Below are positions 8,256 through 15,754 of a stretch of 64,000 bases of DNA, piece after piece. Every line of letters starts with the position of its first letter. Position 1 is the stretch's first letter. The notes under the pieces were generated by a model. The model was not told the origin of the DNA, made no database searches, and saw nothing but the letters and a program-made list of their open reading frames with translations. The stretch spans positions 124,001-188,000 of the forward strand of contig NZ_BSSE01000009.1 of NCBI RefSeq assembly GCF_030268965.1, in the 5' to 3' direction. A program made the position numbers and the translations under genes. The stretch comes from Microtetraspora sp. NBRC 16547. GTDB taxonomy: Bacteria; Actinomycetota; Actinomycetes; Streptosporangiales; Streptosporangiaceae.

Positions 8256-8846
8256 TCACGGCCAGGCGCGGAGCGCGATCTCGGCGACTTGATCAAGTTC
8301 GGCGCGAGTGACACCGTCGCGTGCGGCCTGGGCGAGCCCGGTGAGAGCGGACATGGTGTAGCGGCCGAGAGCGCGCGGGTCGATGTCGGCGGGGAGGCGG
8401 CCGGCGGTGATGTCGGCGCGGATCTTGGCCGCGAACGCGTCGACCTTGCTGTCGCGCATCCGCCTGAGGTGCTCGATGATCTCAGTGCTGGTGGTGCCGG
8501 CGTCCCCGCTGACGATGAGGCACCCGGTCGGGAGGTCGCGGCGGGTATAGCGTTCCGGCGCCTCGGCGAACACGCGAGCCGCGGCGCCCTTGGCGGTGGG
8601 TTCGTCGGCGAGGGCACGGTCGATGAATCCGCCGTACTTCTCGTCGTAGACCCGCAGCGCCTCCGTGAACAGTTGCTGCTTGTCGCCGAAGGCGCTGTAG
8701 AGGCTGGGGGCGCCGATCCCGAGCTCCTCGGTGAGGTCCCGCACCGAGGTGGCCTCATAGCCGCGTCGCCAGAACAGCCGGATGGCCTTGTCCAGTGCCG
8801 CGTCCCGGTCGAACGAGCGGGGACGTCCCCGTGCCGCTGTCACCAT
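8256..8846 (-). CDS. TetR-family transcriptional regulator
   Basis: Repressor of 196 residues. The N-terminal helix-turn-helix reads GYEATSVRDLTEELGIGAPS followed by LYSAFGDKQQLF, canonical for TetR. The remaining helical domain would bind a ligand; its GCLIVSG segment is typical of the TetR_C_6-like branch. It is divergent from the SDR-MFS pair at 8925-10681, and the 78-base spacer contains two repeated AT-rich half-sites. It therefore most likely represses itself and the efflux/oxidoreductase operon. The inducer is unknown. Confidence 0.92.
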   Translation of the reverse strand: MVTAARGRPRSFDRDAALDKAIRLFWRRGYEATSVRDLTEELGIGAPSLYSAFGDKQQLFTEALRVYDEKYGGFIDRALADEPTAKGAAARVFAEAPERYTRRDLPTGCLIVSGDAGTTSTEIIEHLRRMRDSKVDAFAAKIRADITAGRLPADIDPRALGRYTMSALTGLAQAARDGVTRAELDQVAEIALRAWP

Positions 8847-8858
8847 GACCCAATTTTA

Positions 8859-8911
8859 TAGCGATCGATAGAAAAGGTGTTATGTTCATTTCTGTAACGC
8901 TCGCTAGAAAA
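8859..8911. promoter_or_regulatory. Divergent promoter with two repeated motifs, candidate TetR operators
   Basis: TAGCGATCGATAGAAAA (8859-8875) and TAACGCTCGCTAGAAAA (8895-8911) are direct repeats 36 bases apart, differing at three positions. The first contains a near-palindromic core TAGCGATCGATA (10 of 12 positions). They flank the likely start points of the tetR and SDR genes, the expected position for autorepressing TetR sites. The region is AT-rich compared with its surroundings. Confidence 0.6.
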
Positions 8912-8924
8912 AGGGAGTCCTGTC

Positions 8925-9488
8925 ATGTGTTCGTTGGCGGGGAAGACCGCGTTGGTGACCGGCGCGGGGAGGGGGATCGGTCGAGCGATCGCGCTGCGGT
9001 TGGCGCGCGACGGTGCCCGGGTGGGGGTGCACTACGGCAGCAGCGCCGATGGTGCGGCCCAGACGGTCGCCGCGATCACGGATGCGGGCGGGGACGCGTT
9101 CGCGATCCAGCACGGTCTGTCGCGGCTGTGGGACGGGGGACGGATCGTCAACATCTCGACCCGGTTCACCCACGGTGCCCGGAACCCGGAGCTGGCGGCG
9201 TACGCGATGTCGAAGACCGCGCTCGACTCGCTCACGGCGACGCTGGCCAAGGAGCTCGGCTCGCGCGGGATCACCGTGAACGCGGTCGGGCCGGGCGCGA
9301 CCGACACGGACATGAACGCCGCCCGGCTGTCGACCGAGGAAAGCCGTGCCGCGATCGCCGTGCTGTCGCCGCTGAACCGGGCGGCCCAGCCTGCCGACAT
9401 CGCCGACATCGTGGCGTTCCTGGCGTCCGATTACGCCCGCTGGGTGACGGGGCAGCGGATCGATGGCAGTGGCGGGTCGATGCTCTGA
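8925..9488 (+). CDS. Short-chain dehydrogenase/reductase with internal in-frame deletion
   Basis: SDR-family protein of only 187 residues, against about 250 for the family. The NAD(P)-binding start is intact (KTALVTGAGRGIGRAIAL). The catalytic pair is present (YAMSK), as are the downstream NAVGPGATDTDM and C-terminal DGSGG. However, about 60 residues are missing between FAIQ (about residue 63) and GGRIVNIST: the region that should contain the acidic cofactor-specificity loop and the NNAG motif. The reading frame is preserved, so a protein may still be made, but activity is doubtful. The stop overlaps the MFS start (TGATG). Confidence 0.82.
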   Translation: MCSLAGKTALVTGAGRGIGRAIALRLARDGARVGVHYGSSADGAAQTVAAITDAGGDAFAIQHGLSRLWDGGRIVNISTRFTHGARNPELAAYAMSKTALDSLTATLAKELGSRGITVNAVGPGATDTDMNAARLSTEESRAAIAVLSPLNRAAQPADIADIVAFLASDYARWVTGQRIDGSGGSML

Positions 9489-10681
9489 TGCCGATCGCCG
9501 TCATAATCGTCGGTTTCGCGATCTTCGCGCAGGGCACCAGCGAGCTGATGCTCGCCGGGCTGCTGCCCGAGATCGCCTCCGACCTGGGCATCACCATTCC
9601 GCAGGCAGGCCTGCTGATCTCCGGGTTCGCGCTCGGCATGCTGGTCGGCGCGCCGGTGCTCGCGGTCGTCACACTACGTTGGCCGCGTCGCCGCGCCATG
9701 CTGGCGTTCCTTGCGATCTTCATCCTTGCTCACGTGACGGGGGCGGTGACCGCGAGCTATGCCGTGTTGTTCGCCAGCCGGTTCGTCGGCGCCTTCGTCT
9801 ACGCCGGCTTCTGGGCGGTCGGCGGCAGCACCGCGATGGCGCTGGTGCCGGAGAATCGGCGGGGCCGGGCGATGAGCGTCGTCGCCGGAGGACTGACCGT
9901 CGCCACGGTGATCGGCCTCCCGGCGGGGACCTGGATCGGACAACATCTGGGATGGCGGGGAGCGTTCTGGGCCGTCGTCGTGCTGTCCGTGCTGGCCATC
10001 GCCGCCGTCCTCGTCAAGGTTCCCGACCTACGGCCCGACCGGCCGCCGCGGGTCCGCGACGAACTACGCGGACTCGCCACGCCACGGCTGTGGCTGTCGT
10101 ACGCGATGACGGCGGGCTCGACCGCCGCGCTGCTGGGCACCTTCTCCTACCTCGGCGCCATGCTGATCGAGGTCACAGGGCTGGACGCGCGCTGGGTGCC
10201 GGCGGTGCTGCTCACCTATGGTGTCGGAGCCCTGATCGGGATCGCGATCGGAGGACGCGCCGCCGACGCCCGGCCGTTGGGGGTGCTGGCTGTCGGCTTC
10301 ACGGGAGTGCTGGCGACGTCGATCCTCATGGCGTTGACCGCGCGCCACGTCGTCCCTGTGGTGATCGTGGTGTTCCTGCTCGGGCTCGCCGGGTTCGGCA
10401 CCAACCCGGCTCTCAATTCGCGCGTCTTCGGGATCGCCCCAGCGGCGCCGACCCTGGCGGTGGCCGGGAACGCCGCCGCCTTCAACGTGGGCATCAGCGT
10501 CGGTCCGTGGCTCGGCGGGATCGCTCTCACGGCGGGGCTCGGCTACCCCGCCGTGCCCTGGATCGGCGCCTGTTTCGCCGTACTGGCCCTGGCGCTCCTC
10601 GGCGTCGAGGCGATGGGCCGGATCGGTCCGCGTCGGTCCATGGCGCGTCGTGAAGATCCACGATGCTCCGCCATCGCCTGA
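9488..10681 (+). CDS. MFS transporter (DHA1, Cmx/CmlR-like drug exporter)
   Basis: A 397-residue, twelve-helix major facilitator. It starts MPIAVIIVGFAIFAQGTSEL, where the conserved G-T-E/S segment resembles the AraJ/Cml branch. It has the helix 2-3 loop and FASRFVGAFVYAGFWAVGG in helix 4, and the antiporter-like GLPAGTWIGQHLGWRGAFW motif C region in helix 5. It shares an operon with the upstream SDR, and the divergent TetR repressor probably controls both. Export of a small hydrophobic drug or metabolite is the family expectation; the substrate is unknown. Confidence 0.88.
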   Translation: MPIAVIIVGFAIFAQGTSELMLAGLLPEIASDLGITIPQAGLLISGFALGMLVGAPVLAVVTLRWPRRRAMLAFLAIFILAHVTGAVTASYAVLFASRFVGAFVYAGFWAVGGSTAMALVPENRRGRAMSVVAGGLTVATVIGLPAGTWIGQHLGWRGAFWAVVVLSVLAIAAVLVKVPDLRPDRPPRVRDELRGLATPRLWLSYAMTAGSTAALLGTFSYLGAMLIEVTGLDARWVPAVLLTYGVGALIGIAIGGRAADARPLGVLAVGFTGVLATSILMALTARHVVPVVIVVFLLGLAGFGTNPALNSRVFGIAPAAPTLAVAGNAAAFNVGISVGPWLGGIALTAGLGYPAVPWIGACFAVLALALLGVEAMGRIGPRRSMARREDPRCSAIA

Positions 10682-11145
10682 TCGCGTGTCCGCGGGCGGT
10701 TTCCATCGCCGTCGTCGGGGCGCGGCTCCACGTGATGTCGGTGACGACGCGTGAGAGCGGCACCCCGCCACGGCCCTGATCGCACGGCCGGGCCGCGGGG
10801 TCACTTCCTGATCGGCGGGCCGGTCGAAGGCCTGGTGATCGCCGATGGCCGCTCACCGAGCGGCTGTGCGTCTGATCGGCCCGACTGACTTCGCCGCCGC
10901 TACCGACCACTACCGCGGCCATCCCGTCGACGGTCTTCGGTTGCTCGGTCTCACAGCATGAGAACCCTTCGGTCCGGGTGTTGGCGCGTGGGCTGGCGCG
11001 TGGGCGCAAGGTGCCCCAAAACGGGCAGCGTCAGCGTTGCGACCGAGGCATTCGCTGACCGCTACTGCGCAGGCGCCCCACCGTCGCCCGTCGCCAACTC
11101 GTGGAGTCAGCAGCGATGACGCCGACACCAGAGACCCCGAGCGAC
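10682..11145. other. Intergenic stretch without recognisable gene
   Basis: About 460 bases between the MFS gene and the repeat/promoter region of the DUF222-HNH gene. Open frames here on either strand show biased, Arg-rich composition and no family resemblance. I see no tRNA or strong terminator stem. Confidence 0.5.
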
Positions 11146-11190
11146 ACCAGGGATGCAGGTACCAGGGACGCAGGCACCAGGGACGCAGAC
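11146..11190. repeat. Three tandem copies of a 15-bp repeat
   Basis: The unit ACCAGGGACGCAGGC occurs three times head to tail with one or two changes per copy. It lies about 160 bases upstream of the DUF222-HNH start, just before the SOS-like site. The unit is a multiple of three, so it would read as TRDAG repeats if translated, but no convincing gene covers it. Confidence 0.8.
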
Positions 11191-11285
11191 CTTGGCGCGC
11201 CCTCTCCGGTCACGAATGCCCACCAAGCGGAATGCCATCCACGATGCTCACAAATAGTACAAGCGCGACTACTCGGAGTTGAATA

Positions 11286-11301
11286 TCGAACGTGTGAACG
11301 A
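11286..11301. promoter_or_regulatory. SOS-box-like (LexA) site upstream of the DUF222-HNH gene
   Basis: TCGAACGTGTGAACGA matches the actinobacterial LexA consensus TCGAAC-N4-GTTCGA at ten of twelve defined positions: the left half is perfect and the right half has two changes. It is flanked by ATAT on both sides, so 11283-11304 also forms an ATATCG...CGATAT inverted repeat. It ends 50 bases before the proposed start codon. DNA-damage control of mycobacterial 13E12 repeat genes is known; its extension to this gene is inference. Confidence 0.5.
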
Positions 11302-11351
11302 TATCCTCGCAGAGGGTCCGATCACCAGAGCGGGAGGGGAGGTGCGAAGAG

Positions 11352-13577
11352 ATGATGCTTTCGGGTGGCGTGCTGCTGTCGCGCCGGCCGGAGGACGCAC
11401 CTCCGTCCCGCTCGTCGGACGCGCCTTCCGCATCCCCGCCGCGGCGGCGCGGGTTCAGGCGGCATACGCCGTTCATCGGATCCGGTCGTTTCTCCGGTGA
11501 CTCCTACGGGGCGGTGCTCCTCGATCGTGCCCGCAGTGCCGGGCTCCTTGATCGTGCCCGCGGCTTCGGTGGCCACGGAGGAGCCCCTAATCCCGCCCCA
11601 CACAACCCGGCGCGCCCCGAGGGGCGAGCTGCGCGACGCGGTGAGCCGGACGACACGGCGTGCTCTGACGGGCGAGGTGAGCGACGCGGCGAGTCGGAGA
11701 CGACGCAGTCGTGGGCTCGGCGGCTGCTCGGCCTCCCGGACGCGGCAGTAGACCAGAAGCCTGATGGCGGTGGATGGCCTTCGGGTCCGGGGCGATCGCC
11801 GATCACGCCCGTCTTTATAGGGCCCGCTTGTTCTGGCGAGCGGGCGACCGAGCCAGGGGAGAAGGCCGACGGCGGGGGTGAGTCGCAGCGTCCCGGTGGC
11901 GATGGCGGTTCTCTTTCCGGTCGGGACGAGCTGCGGCCCGGGTACGACCGTGGTGACCTGTCTGCCTGGGATGGGATCTGGCAGGGTCGCCGTCCCACTC
12001 ACGAGTCGCCCGCCAACCGTCCCCTGCGGGCTGGTCGGGATGGCCGGGGCGCTGATGACCGGGGCGCTGGCCAGGGCTTCGAAGGTGATGGCCCGGCCGC
12101 TGGTGGTGACCGCCGGGGCGCTGGTCGGAATGGCCAGGACGCTGTTGGCCGGGGTGCTACCACCGACCGCCGAGACACTGATGGACGCAACGCCGGCGGT
12201 GACGGCCAGAACGCCACAGGTCCGGATGCTGCTGGTGGTGATAGCCGGATAGGGGACTGGCCCGATCTGAACCTGGCCGGACGCGATGTCATGGAGTTGC
12301 TGGCTCGTGCCGAGCGGTTGGCCGCGGCTGCGGGGGAGGTGCCAGGCGAGACCGAGGCTGGCGCTGGGGTTAGCGCCGGAGCCGAGACCGGGGTTGGCGC
12401 GGGGGCCGGTGCCGCGCCTGGCGCCGCGCCTGGCGCTGGGGCCGGTGCCGGGGCTGGGGTTGAGGTTGAGGTGGCGATGGCGGAGATCGTGGCGTTGGCC
12501 CGGGCGATCGATCTGGCCGAAGCCGCGATCGCGACCCGCCTCCGCCTGGCCGAGGCCGGGAAGGGCCACCACCTGTTCGGGCGGCGGTCGATCGGGGCGT
12601 GGCTGGCGGCGGCCACCGGCTCACGCACCGCCCGCGCCGGAGAACGCGTCACGCTGGCGCGGCAGCTGCCGCGTCTGCCGCACACCGCCGGTCTGTTTGC
12701 CTCCGGCCGTCTGTCGTTCGGGTATGCGGCGACGATCGCGTCCGCCACCCGGCACCTGGATGACGCCGAGACCGAGCTGGCCGAGCCGATCCTGCTGGAG
12801 TTGGCGCGGGCGTCGGCGTCCACGGTGGAGGACGTGGCCCGCGCCGGTCAGACCATCATCGAGACGATCGACCCGGAGGGGAGGCTGGCGCGGGCGGCGG
12901 CCAAGACCGAACGCCAGCACCTGACGATCGCCGAGACCGCGGATGGGATGGGTCGCGTCAGCGGGCTGCTGGACCCGGAGTTGAAGATGCAGTTGAAGAC
13001 GTGGCTGGAGCCTCTGGCCGTCAAGACCGACGGCACTGACATGCGCAGCCACGCCCGCCGCATGGCCGACGCCCTGGCCATCCGCCTATCAGAGGGCGGG
13101 CGGCGCACCGTGATGCACGTATCAGTCACCGAGCAAACCCTGACCGGCCAATCGGAAGAGCCGGCCTTGCTGGAGGACGGCACCGCTATCCCGGCCGTGG
13201 ACGCGCGCCGGATGGCCTACACGGCTGAACTACGGCGGGTGCTCCGCGACGCGGACGGGATCGTGAGGGACTTCGGGCGGGCGCGCCGGCTGGCTTCGGC
13301 TGATCAGCGGGAAGCGATCCTGGCCAGATACCGGACCTGCTGCCGCGTAGGCTGCGACGTCCCCGCCTACCTGGCCGAGATCGACCACATCGAGCCGTGG
13401 TACCCGACCGGCCGCACGGATTTGGACAACCTCGCGCCGTTGTGCGCGGCGGACAACAAGTGGAAGTCCCGTCACCCCGATCGCGTAGAGGTGATCGATC
13501 AGGGGGACGGGACGGTGTCGATGCGGTTCCACCGGTACTCCAAGTTCCGTCCCCGACGCTGGACCGATAGACGGTGA
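11352..13577 (+). CDS. DUF222 / HNH endonuclease-domain protein (13E12 repeat family)
   Basis: A 741-residue protein. Residues from about 310 to 600 form the DUF222 helical domain (ALARAIDLAEAAIATRLRL, HLFGRRSIGAWLAA, SFGYAATIASA). Residues about 640-730 form an HNH nuclease domain with paired Cys (CCRVGC), core EIDHIEPW and DNLAPLC, then a late Asn. The first 300 residues are Arg/Gly/Asp-rich and low in complexity, with an Ala-Gly repeat near residues 335-375; this part may be poorly structured or, alternatively, untranslated leader with the true start at ATG 12291 (MELLARAERL). ATG 11352 is favoured by GGGAGG upstream and by the promoter-proximal SOS-like box. The family's role is uncertain; mobile-element or damage-linked nuclease functions have been suggested. 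Confidence 0.8.
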   Translation: MMLSGGVLLSRRPEDAPPSRSSDAPSASPPRRRGFRRHTPFIGSGRFSGDSYGAVLLDRARSAGLLDRARGFGGHGGAPNPAPHNPARPEGRAARRGEPDDTACSDGRGERRGESETTQSWARRLLGLPDAAVDQKPDGGGWPSGPGRSPITPVFIGPACSGERATEPGEKADGGGESQRPGGDGGSLSGRDELRPGYDRGDLSAWDGIWQGRRPTHESPANRPLRAGRDGRGADDRGAGQGFEGDGPAAGGDRRGAGRNGQDAVGRGATTDRRDTDGRNAGGDGQNATGPDAAGGDSRIGDWPDLNLAGRDVMELLARAERLAAAAGEVPGETEAGAGVSAGAETGVGAGAGAAPGAAPGAGAGAGAGVEVEVAMAEIVALARAIDLAEAAIATRLRLAEAGKGHHLFGRRSIGAWLAAATGSRTARAGERVTLARQLPRLPHTAGLFASGRLSFGYAATIASATRHLDDAETELAEPILLELARASASTVEDVARAGQTIIETIDPEGRLARAAAKTERQHLTIAETADGMGRVSGLLDPELKMQLKTWLEPLAVKTDGTDMRSHARRMADALAIRLSEGGRRTVMHVSVTEQTLTGQSEEPALLEDGTAIPAVDARRMAYTAELRRVLRDADGIVRDFGRARRLASADQREAILARYRTCCRVGCDVPAYLAEIDHIEPWYPTGRTDLDNLAPLCAADNKWKSRHPDRVEVIDQGDGTVSMRFHRYSKFRPRRWTDRR

Positions 13578-13657
13578 CCAACGATCACTGAACAGCGACA
13601 GGCGATCCGCGAGCCGCGATCGACGATCATAGCGCCGGCGGCAGTGCCGACCGTGGT

Positions 13658-13927
13658 CTATGAGCGCGTGAAGTGGTGGAGTTCGCGGTCAGGGAGCCAA
13701 AGGTCGATGACCGTGACAGATCCTTCGGTCCGCGTCAATACGATTTCGCGGATGTCGGCCGCGAAGAAATGGGAATCGCGGAAAGCGTCGGGACCGAAGC
13801 CGCGCGCGGCCAACATCGGCGTGAGCTGGTCCCGGTCGGTCACCTCGACCGCGTAGCCGGACAGCTTCGTGTCACCCGGCGAGGTGGCGGAGCCGTCAGG
13901 AAACCGCAGCGCGCTGCAAATATGCAA
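13658..13927 (-). CDS. Possible small or truncated protein, unrecognised
   Basis: An open frame of up to 89 codons (first in-frame TTG at 13927) divergent from the following tetR. The C-terminal two thirds looks protein-like, with alternating polar and hydrophobic residues (GYAVEVTDRDQLTPMLAARG, EIVLTRTEGSVTVIDLWLP) and ordinary actinobacterial codon use. There is no ATG/GTG or ribosome site at the front, and the upstream codons merge into promoter-like AT-rich DNA. I read it as either a short leaderless gene or the 3' part of a deleted gene. I do not recognise the family. Confidence 0.35.
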   Translation of the reverse strand: MHICSALRFPDGSATSPGDTKLSGYAVEVTDRDQLTPMLAARGFGPDAFRDSHFFAADIREIVLTRTEGSVTVIDLWLPDRELHHFTRS

Positions 13928-13928
13928 T

Positions 13929-13953
13929 GGACTTAAAGTTTGCACTAGAGTCC
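13929..13953. promoter_or_regulatory. Promoter/operator region of the tetR gene at 13958
   Basis: An AT-rich patch with 5-base inverted arms GGACT...AGTCC separated by 15 bases, immediately before the ATG at 13958. No Shine-Dalgarno lies between it and the start, so the mRNA is probably leaderless with a TAGAGT-like -10. The arms suggest autoregulation by the encoded TetR protein. Confidence 0.4.
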
Positions 13954-13957
13954 ACGT

Positions 13958-14596
13958 ATGCGGGAAGGACTGCGGGAGCGTAAGAAGCAGCAGACCCGGC
14001 AGCGCATCTCCGAGGTGGCCATCGGCCTGTTCGTGGAGCGCGGCTTCGACCGGGTCACGATCGCCGAGGTTGCGGCGGCGGCGGACGTCTCGGTCAACAC
14101 CGTCTACAACTACTTCGAGTCCAAGGAGGACCTGGTCCTGCCGCCGGAGGAGGCGTCCCCGCAGCGGCTGGCCGACATCGTGCGGGAGCGGCCCCCGGGC
14201 CGGTCCGCGGCGGGCGCGGTGCTGGCACGGCTGCGCCAGGAGATACACGACCGCGAGCGCAGGGTTGGGCTGAGCGCGGGATTCGGGCGCGTCCTGCAGA
14301 TGATGCGGGCCGCCCCCACGCTGACCGCCCGCCTGGAGGACCTTGGCCGTCAGATGACCGACGCGCTGGCGGTCGTGCTGGCCGAGGAGACCGGCGCTGC
14401 CGAGGGCGATCCGCTGCCGCGTCTGGTCGCCTGGCACATCGGCTGCCTGCACGCGCTCGTGTACGCCGAGATCGGCCGGCGTACGACGGCGGGCGAGAGT
14501 CCCGACGCGATCGCCGTCGCCGTGCTGGACCTGCTGGACGTCGCCGAGGATCTGCTCGGCGAGCGCGTCCTCACCTACGCCGTACGAAAGGGATGA
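13958..14596 (+). CDS. TetR-family transcriptional regulator
   Basis: A 212-residue regulator. The N terminus reads MREGLRERKKQQTRQRISEV, then GFDRVTIAEVAAAADVSVNT and VYNYFESKEDL, a textbook TetR DNA-binding domain. The C-terminal half (VAWHIGCLHALVYAEI) would be the ligand and dimer domain. It overlaps the following DUF6204-like gene by four bases (ATGA), so both are expressed together. Target genes beyond its own operon are not evident. The lack of a ribosome-binding site suggests a leaderless message. Confidence 0.92.
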   Translation: MREGLRERKKQQTRQRISEVAIGLFVERGFDRVTIAEVAAAADVSVNTVYNYFESKEDLVLPPEEASPQRLADIVRERPPGRSAAGAVLARLRQEIHDRERRVGLSAGFGRVLQMMRAAPTLTARLEDLGRQMTDALAVVLAEETGAAEGDPLPRLVAWHIGCLHALVYAEIGRRTTAGESPDAIAVAVLDLLDVAEDLLGERVLTYAVRKG

Positions 14597-14898
14597 CCGT
14601 GTTCAGGGTGACGATCAGGGGGAAGTTCGCGGGGCTCGACGACGCTGGCCGGGCCGCCGTGATGGCGGCGGGCGGCGCGGCCTACAGCGAGGCGGGGACG
14701 TTCACCCACGACGCGAGCGTGTCCGTCTTCACCTTCCGCTGCCAGGTGCCCGCCGGTCCGGACGACGGCGAGGACGAGGCGGCTCTGGGCGCGATGGTCG
14801 CCCTGGACGCGCACGGGCACCCGTACGAGATCCTGAAGATCGCGGTGACGGACATGCGCGACATCAAGATCCGCCACCGATCCCGGAGGCCCTCGTAA
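14593..14898 (+). CDS. Small conserved protein, DUF6204-like
   Basis: A 101-residue protein beginning MTVFRVTIRGKFAGLDDAGR, which fits the actinobacterial DUF6204 family (short proteins of about 100-120 residues with FRVTVRG-like starts and alternating beta strands). It has no signal peptide or membrane segment. It is translationally coupled to the upstream TetR gene by ATGA overlap, a pairing that suggests the regulator controls or senses the same condition. The function is unknown; the family name rests on memory of the N-terminal pattern. Confidence 0.7.
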   Translation: MTVFRVTIRGKFAGLDDAGRAAVMAAGGAAYSEAGTFTHDASVSVFTFRCQVPAGPDDGEDEAALGAMVALDAHGHPYEILKIAVTDMRDIKIRHRSRRPS

Positions 14899-14920
14899 AC
14901 CAGGAAGGTGGTACGCGCCC

Positions 14921-15034
14921 ATGGGTCGGGGGCGCGCCCGCCATGGAGGGCGAGTCGTCCGAGATGAGGAAGGAGATCGCCGCGCCGATCTCCTCCGGTA
15001 CGGCGACGCGGCCCGTCGCGGAGAAAGGGAACAT
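14921..15034 (-). pseudogene. C-terminal remnant of a short-chain dehydrogenase gene
   Basis: This frame reads SATGRVAVPEEIGAAISFLI followed by SDDSPSMAGA, matching the C-terminal SDR pattern (P-GR-EPEEIA-AV-FL-SD-AS-TGA). All upstream SDR parts (glycine-rich motif, NNAG, YxxxK) are missing, and the frame degenerates after the TGA-like GA segment instead of reaching a normal DGG end. Gene stubs of this kind recur in the window. Confidence 0.6.
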
Positions 15035-15099
15035 GCCCTCCCCGAGGTGGGTGCTTGAACCGGGTGACCCGGTCGGTGCCGGCGAATAAACGGTTGAAC

Positions 15100-15115
15100 G
15101 AGTGAGTACTCGCTC
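15100..15115. promoter_or_regulatory. TetR operator-like palindrome
   Basis: GAGTGAGTACTCGCTC is a 16-base palindrome with a single mismatched pair (14 of 16 positions), centred on AGTACT. It ends three bases before the first possible start codon of the tetR at 15119, the classic place for TetR autorepression, and sites of the type TGAGYGAGTACTCRCTCA are common in actinobacterial tetR promoters. Confidence 0.65.
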
Positions 15116-15118
15116 ATT

Positions 15119-15754
15119 ATGCTCACCCGCATGACGAAAAGGCGAAGGGTGCCGGCCATGGCACCCGAAGACCGCCGCGCCGCGCTCATCGCCGCCACGC
15201 TCCCTCTGCTCCGCGAGTACGGCACCGCGATCAGCACCCGCCAGATCGCCGAGGCCGCGGGTGTGGCCGAGGGCACGATCTTCGGCGTCTTCCCCGACAA
15301 AGCCTCGCTGCTGCGGGCGGCGCTGATGAGCGCGTTCGACCCGCAGCCCGCGGTGGACGCGCTGGCGGCCCTCGGCGCGCAGACCGAGCTGCGCGCGCGG
15401 CTGAGTGAGGCGGTCACGACGCTGCGGACCGCGATGTGCGCCAACGCCAACCTCATCACCGCGCCCAGAGAGCTGATGGCCGACGACGCCGAGTTCCGCG
15501 AGCGGATGATGGACGGCCGGCGTCGGATGCTGGCCGGGCTCGCCGCCCTGATCGAGCCGGACCGCGACCGGCTGCGCCGCTCCCCGGAGGCCACGGCACA
15601 GCTGCTGCTCATGCTGATAGTGGCGAGCGCGCACCGCGGCTTCGGCCAGGGCGGCGAGTTCGGAGAGATGGACGACGAGGAGATCGTCTCCGACCTGCTT
15701 GACGGGCTGCTCGTGCGGCCTTCCCCCACCCCTTCCACAGAAAGCCTCTCTTGA
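15119..15754 (+). CDS. TetR-family regulator of the ABC exporter operon
   Basis: A 211-residue regulator with helix-turn-helix ISTRQIAEAAGVAEGTIFGV and FPDKASLLRAAL. Start options are ATG 15119 (leaderless, adjacent to the operator) or ATG 15131 (MTKRRRVPAM). The stop overlaps the ATG of the first ABC half-transporter (TGATG), so the repressor and both exporter halves are in one operon. The palindrome just upstream implies autoregulation. This layout (tetR followed by two ABC exporter halves) is common in actinomycetes and usually means ligand-induced efflux. Confidence 0.93.
   Translation: MLTRMTKRRRVPAMAPEDRRAALIAATLPLLREYGTAISTRQIAEAAGVAEGTIFGVFPDKASLLRAALMSAFDPQPAVDALAALGAQTELRARLSEAVTTLRTAMCANANLITAPRELMADDAEFRERMMDGRRRMLAGLAALIEPDRDRLRRSPEATAQLLLMLIVASAHRGFGQGGEFGEMDDEEIVSDLLDGLLVRPSPTPSTESLS

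Noticed and set aside
8882-9487. Long frame joining upstream sequence to the MFS transporter
   Set aside because: It reads out of frame through the SDR gene; the MFS start is the ATG overlapping the SDR stop.
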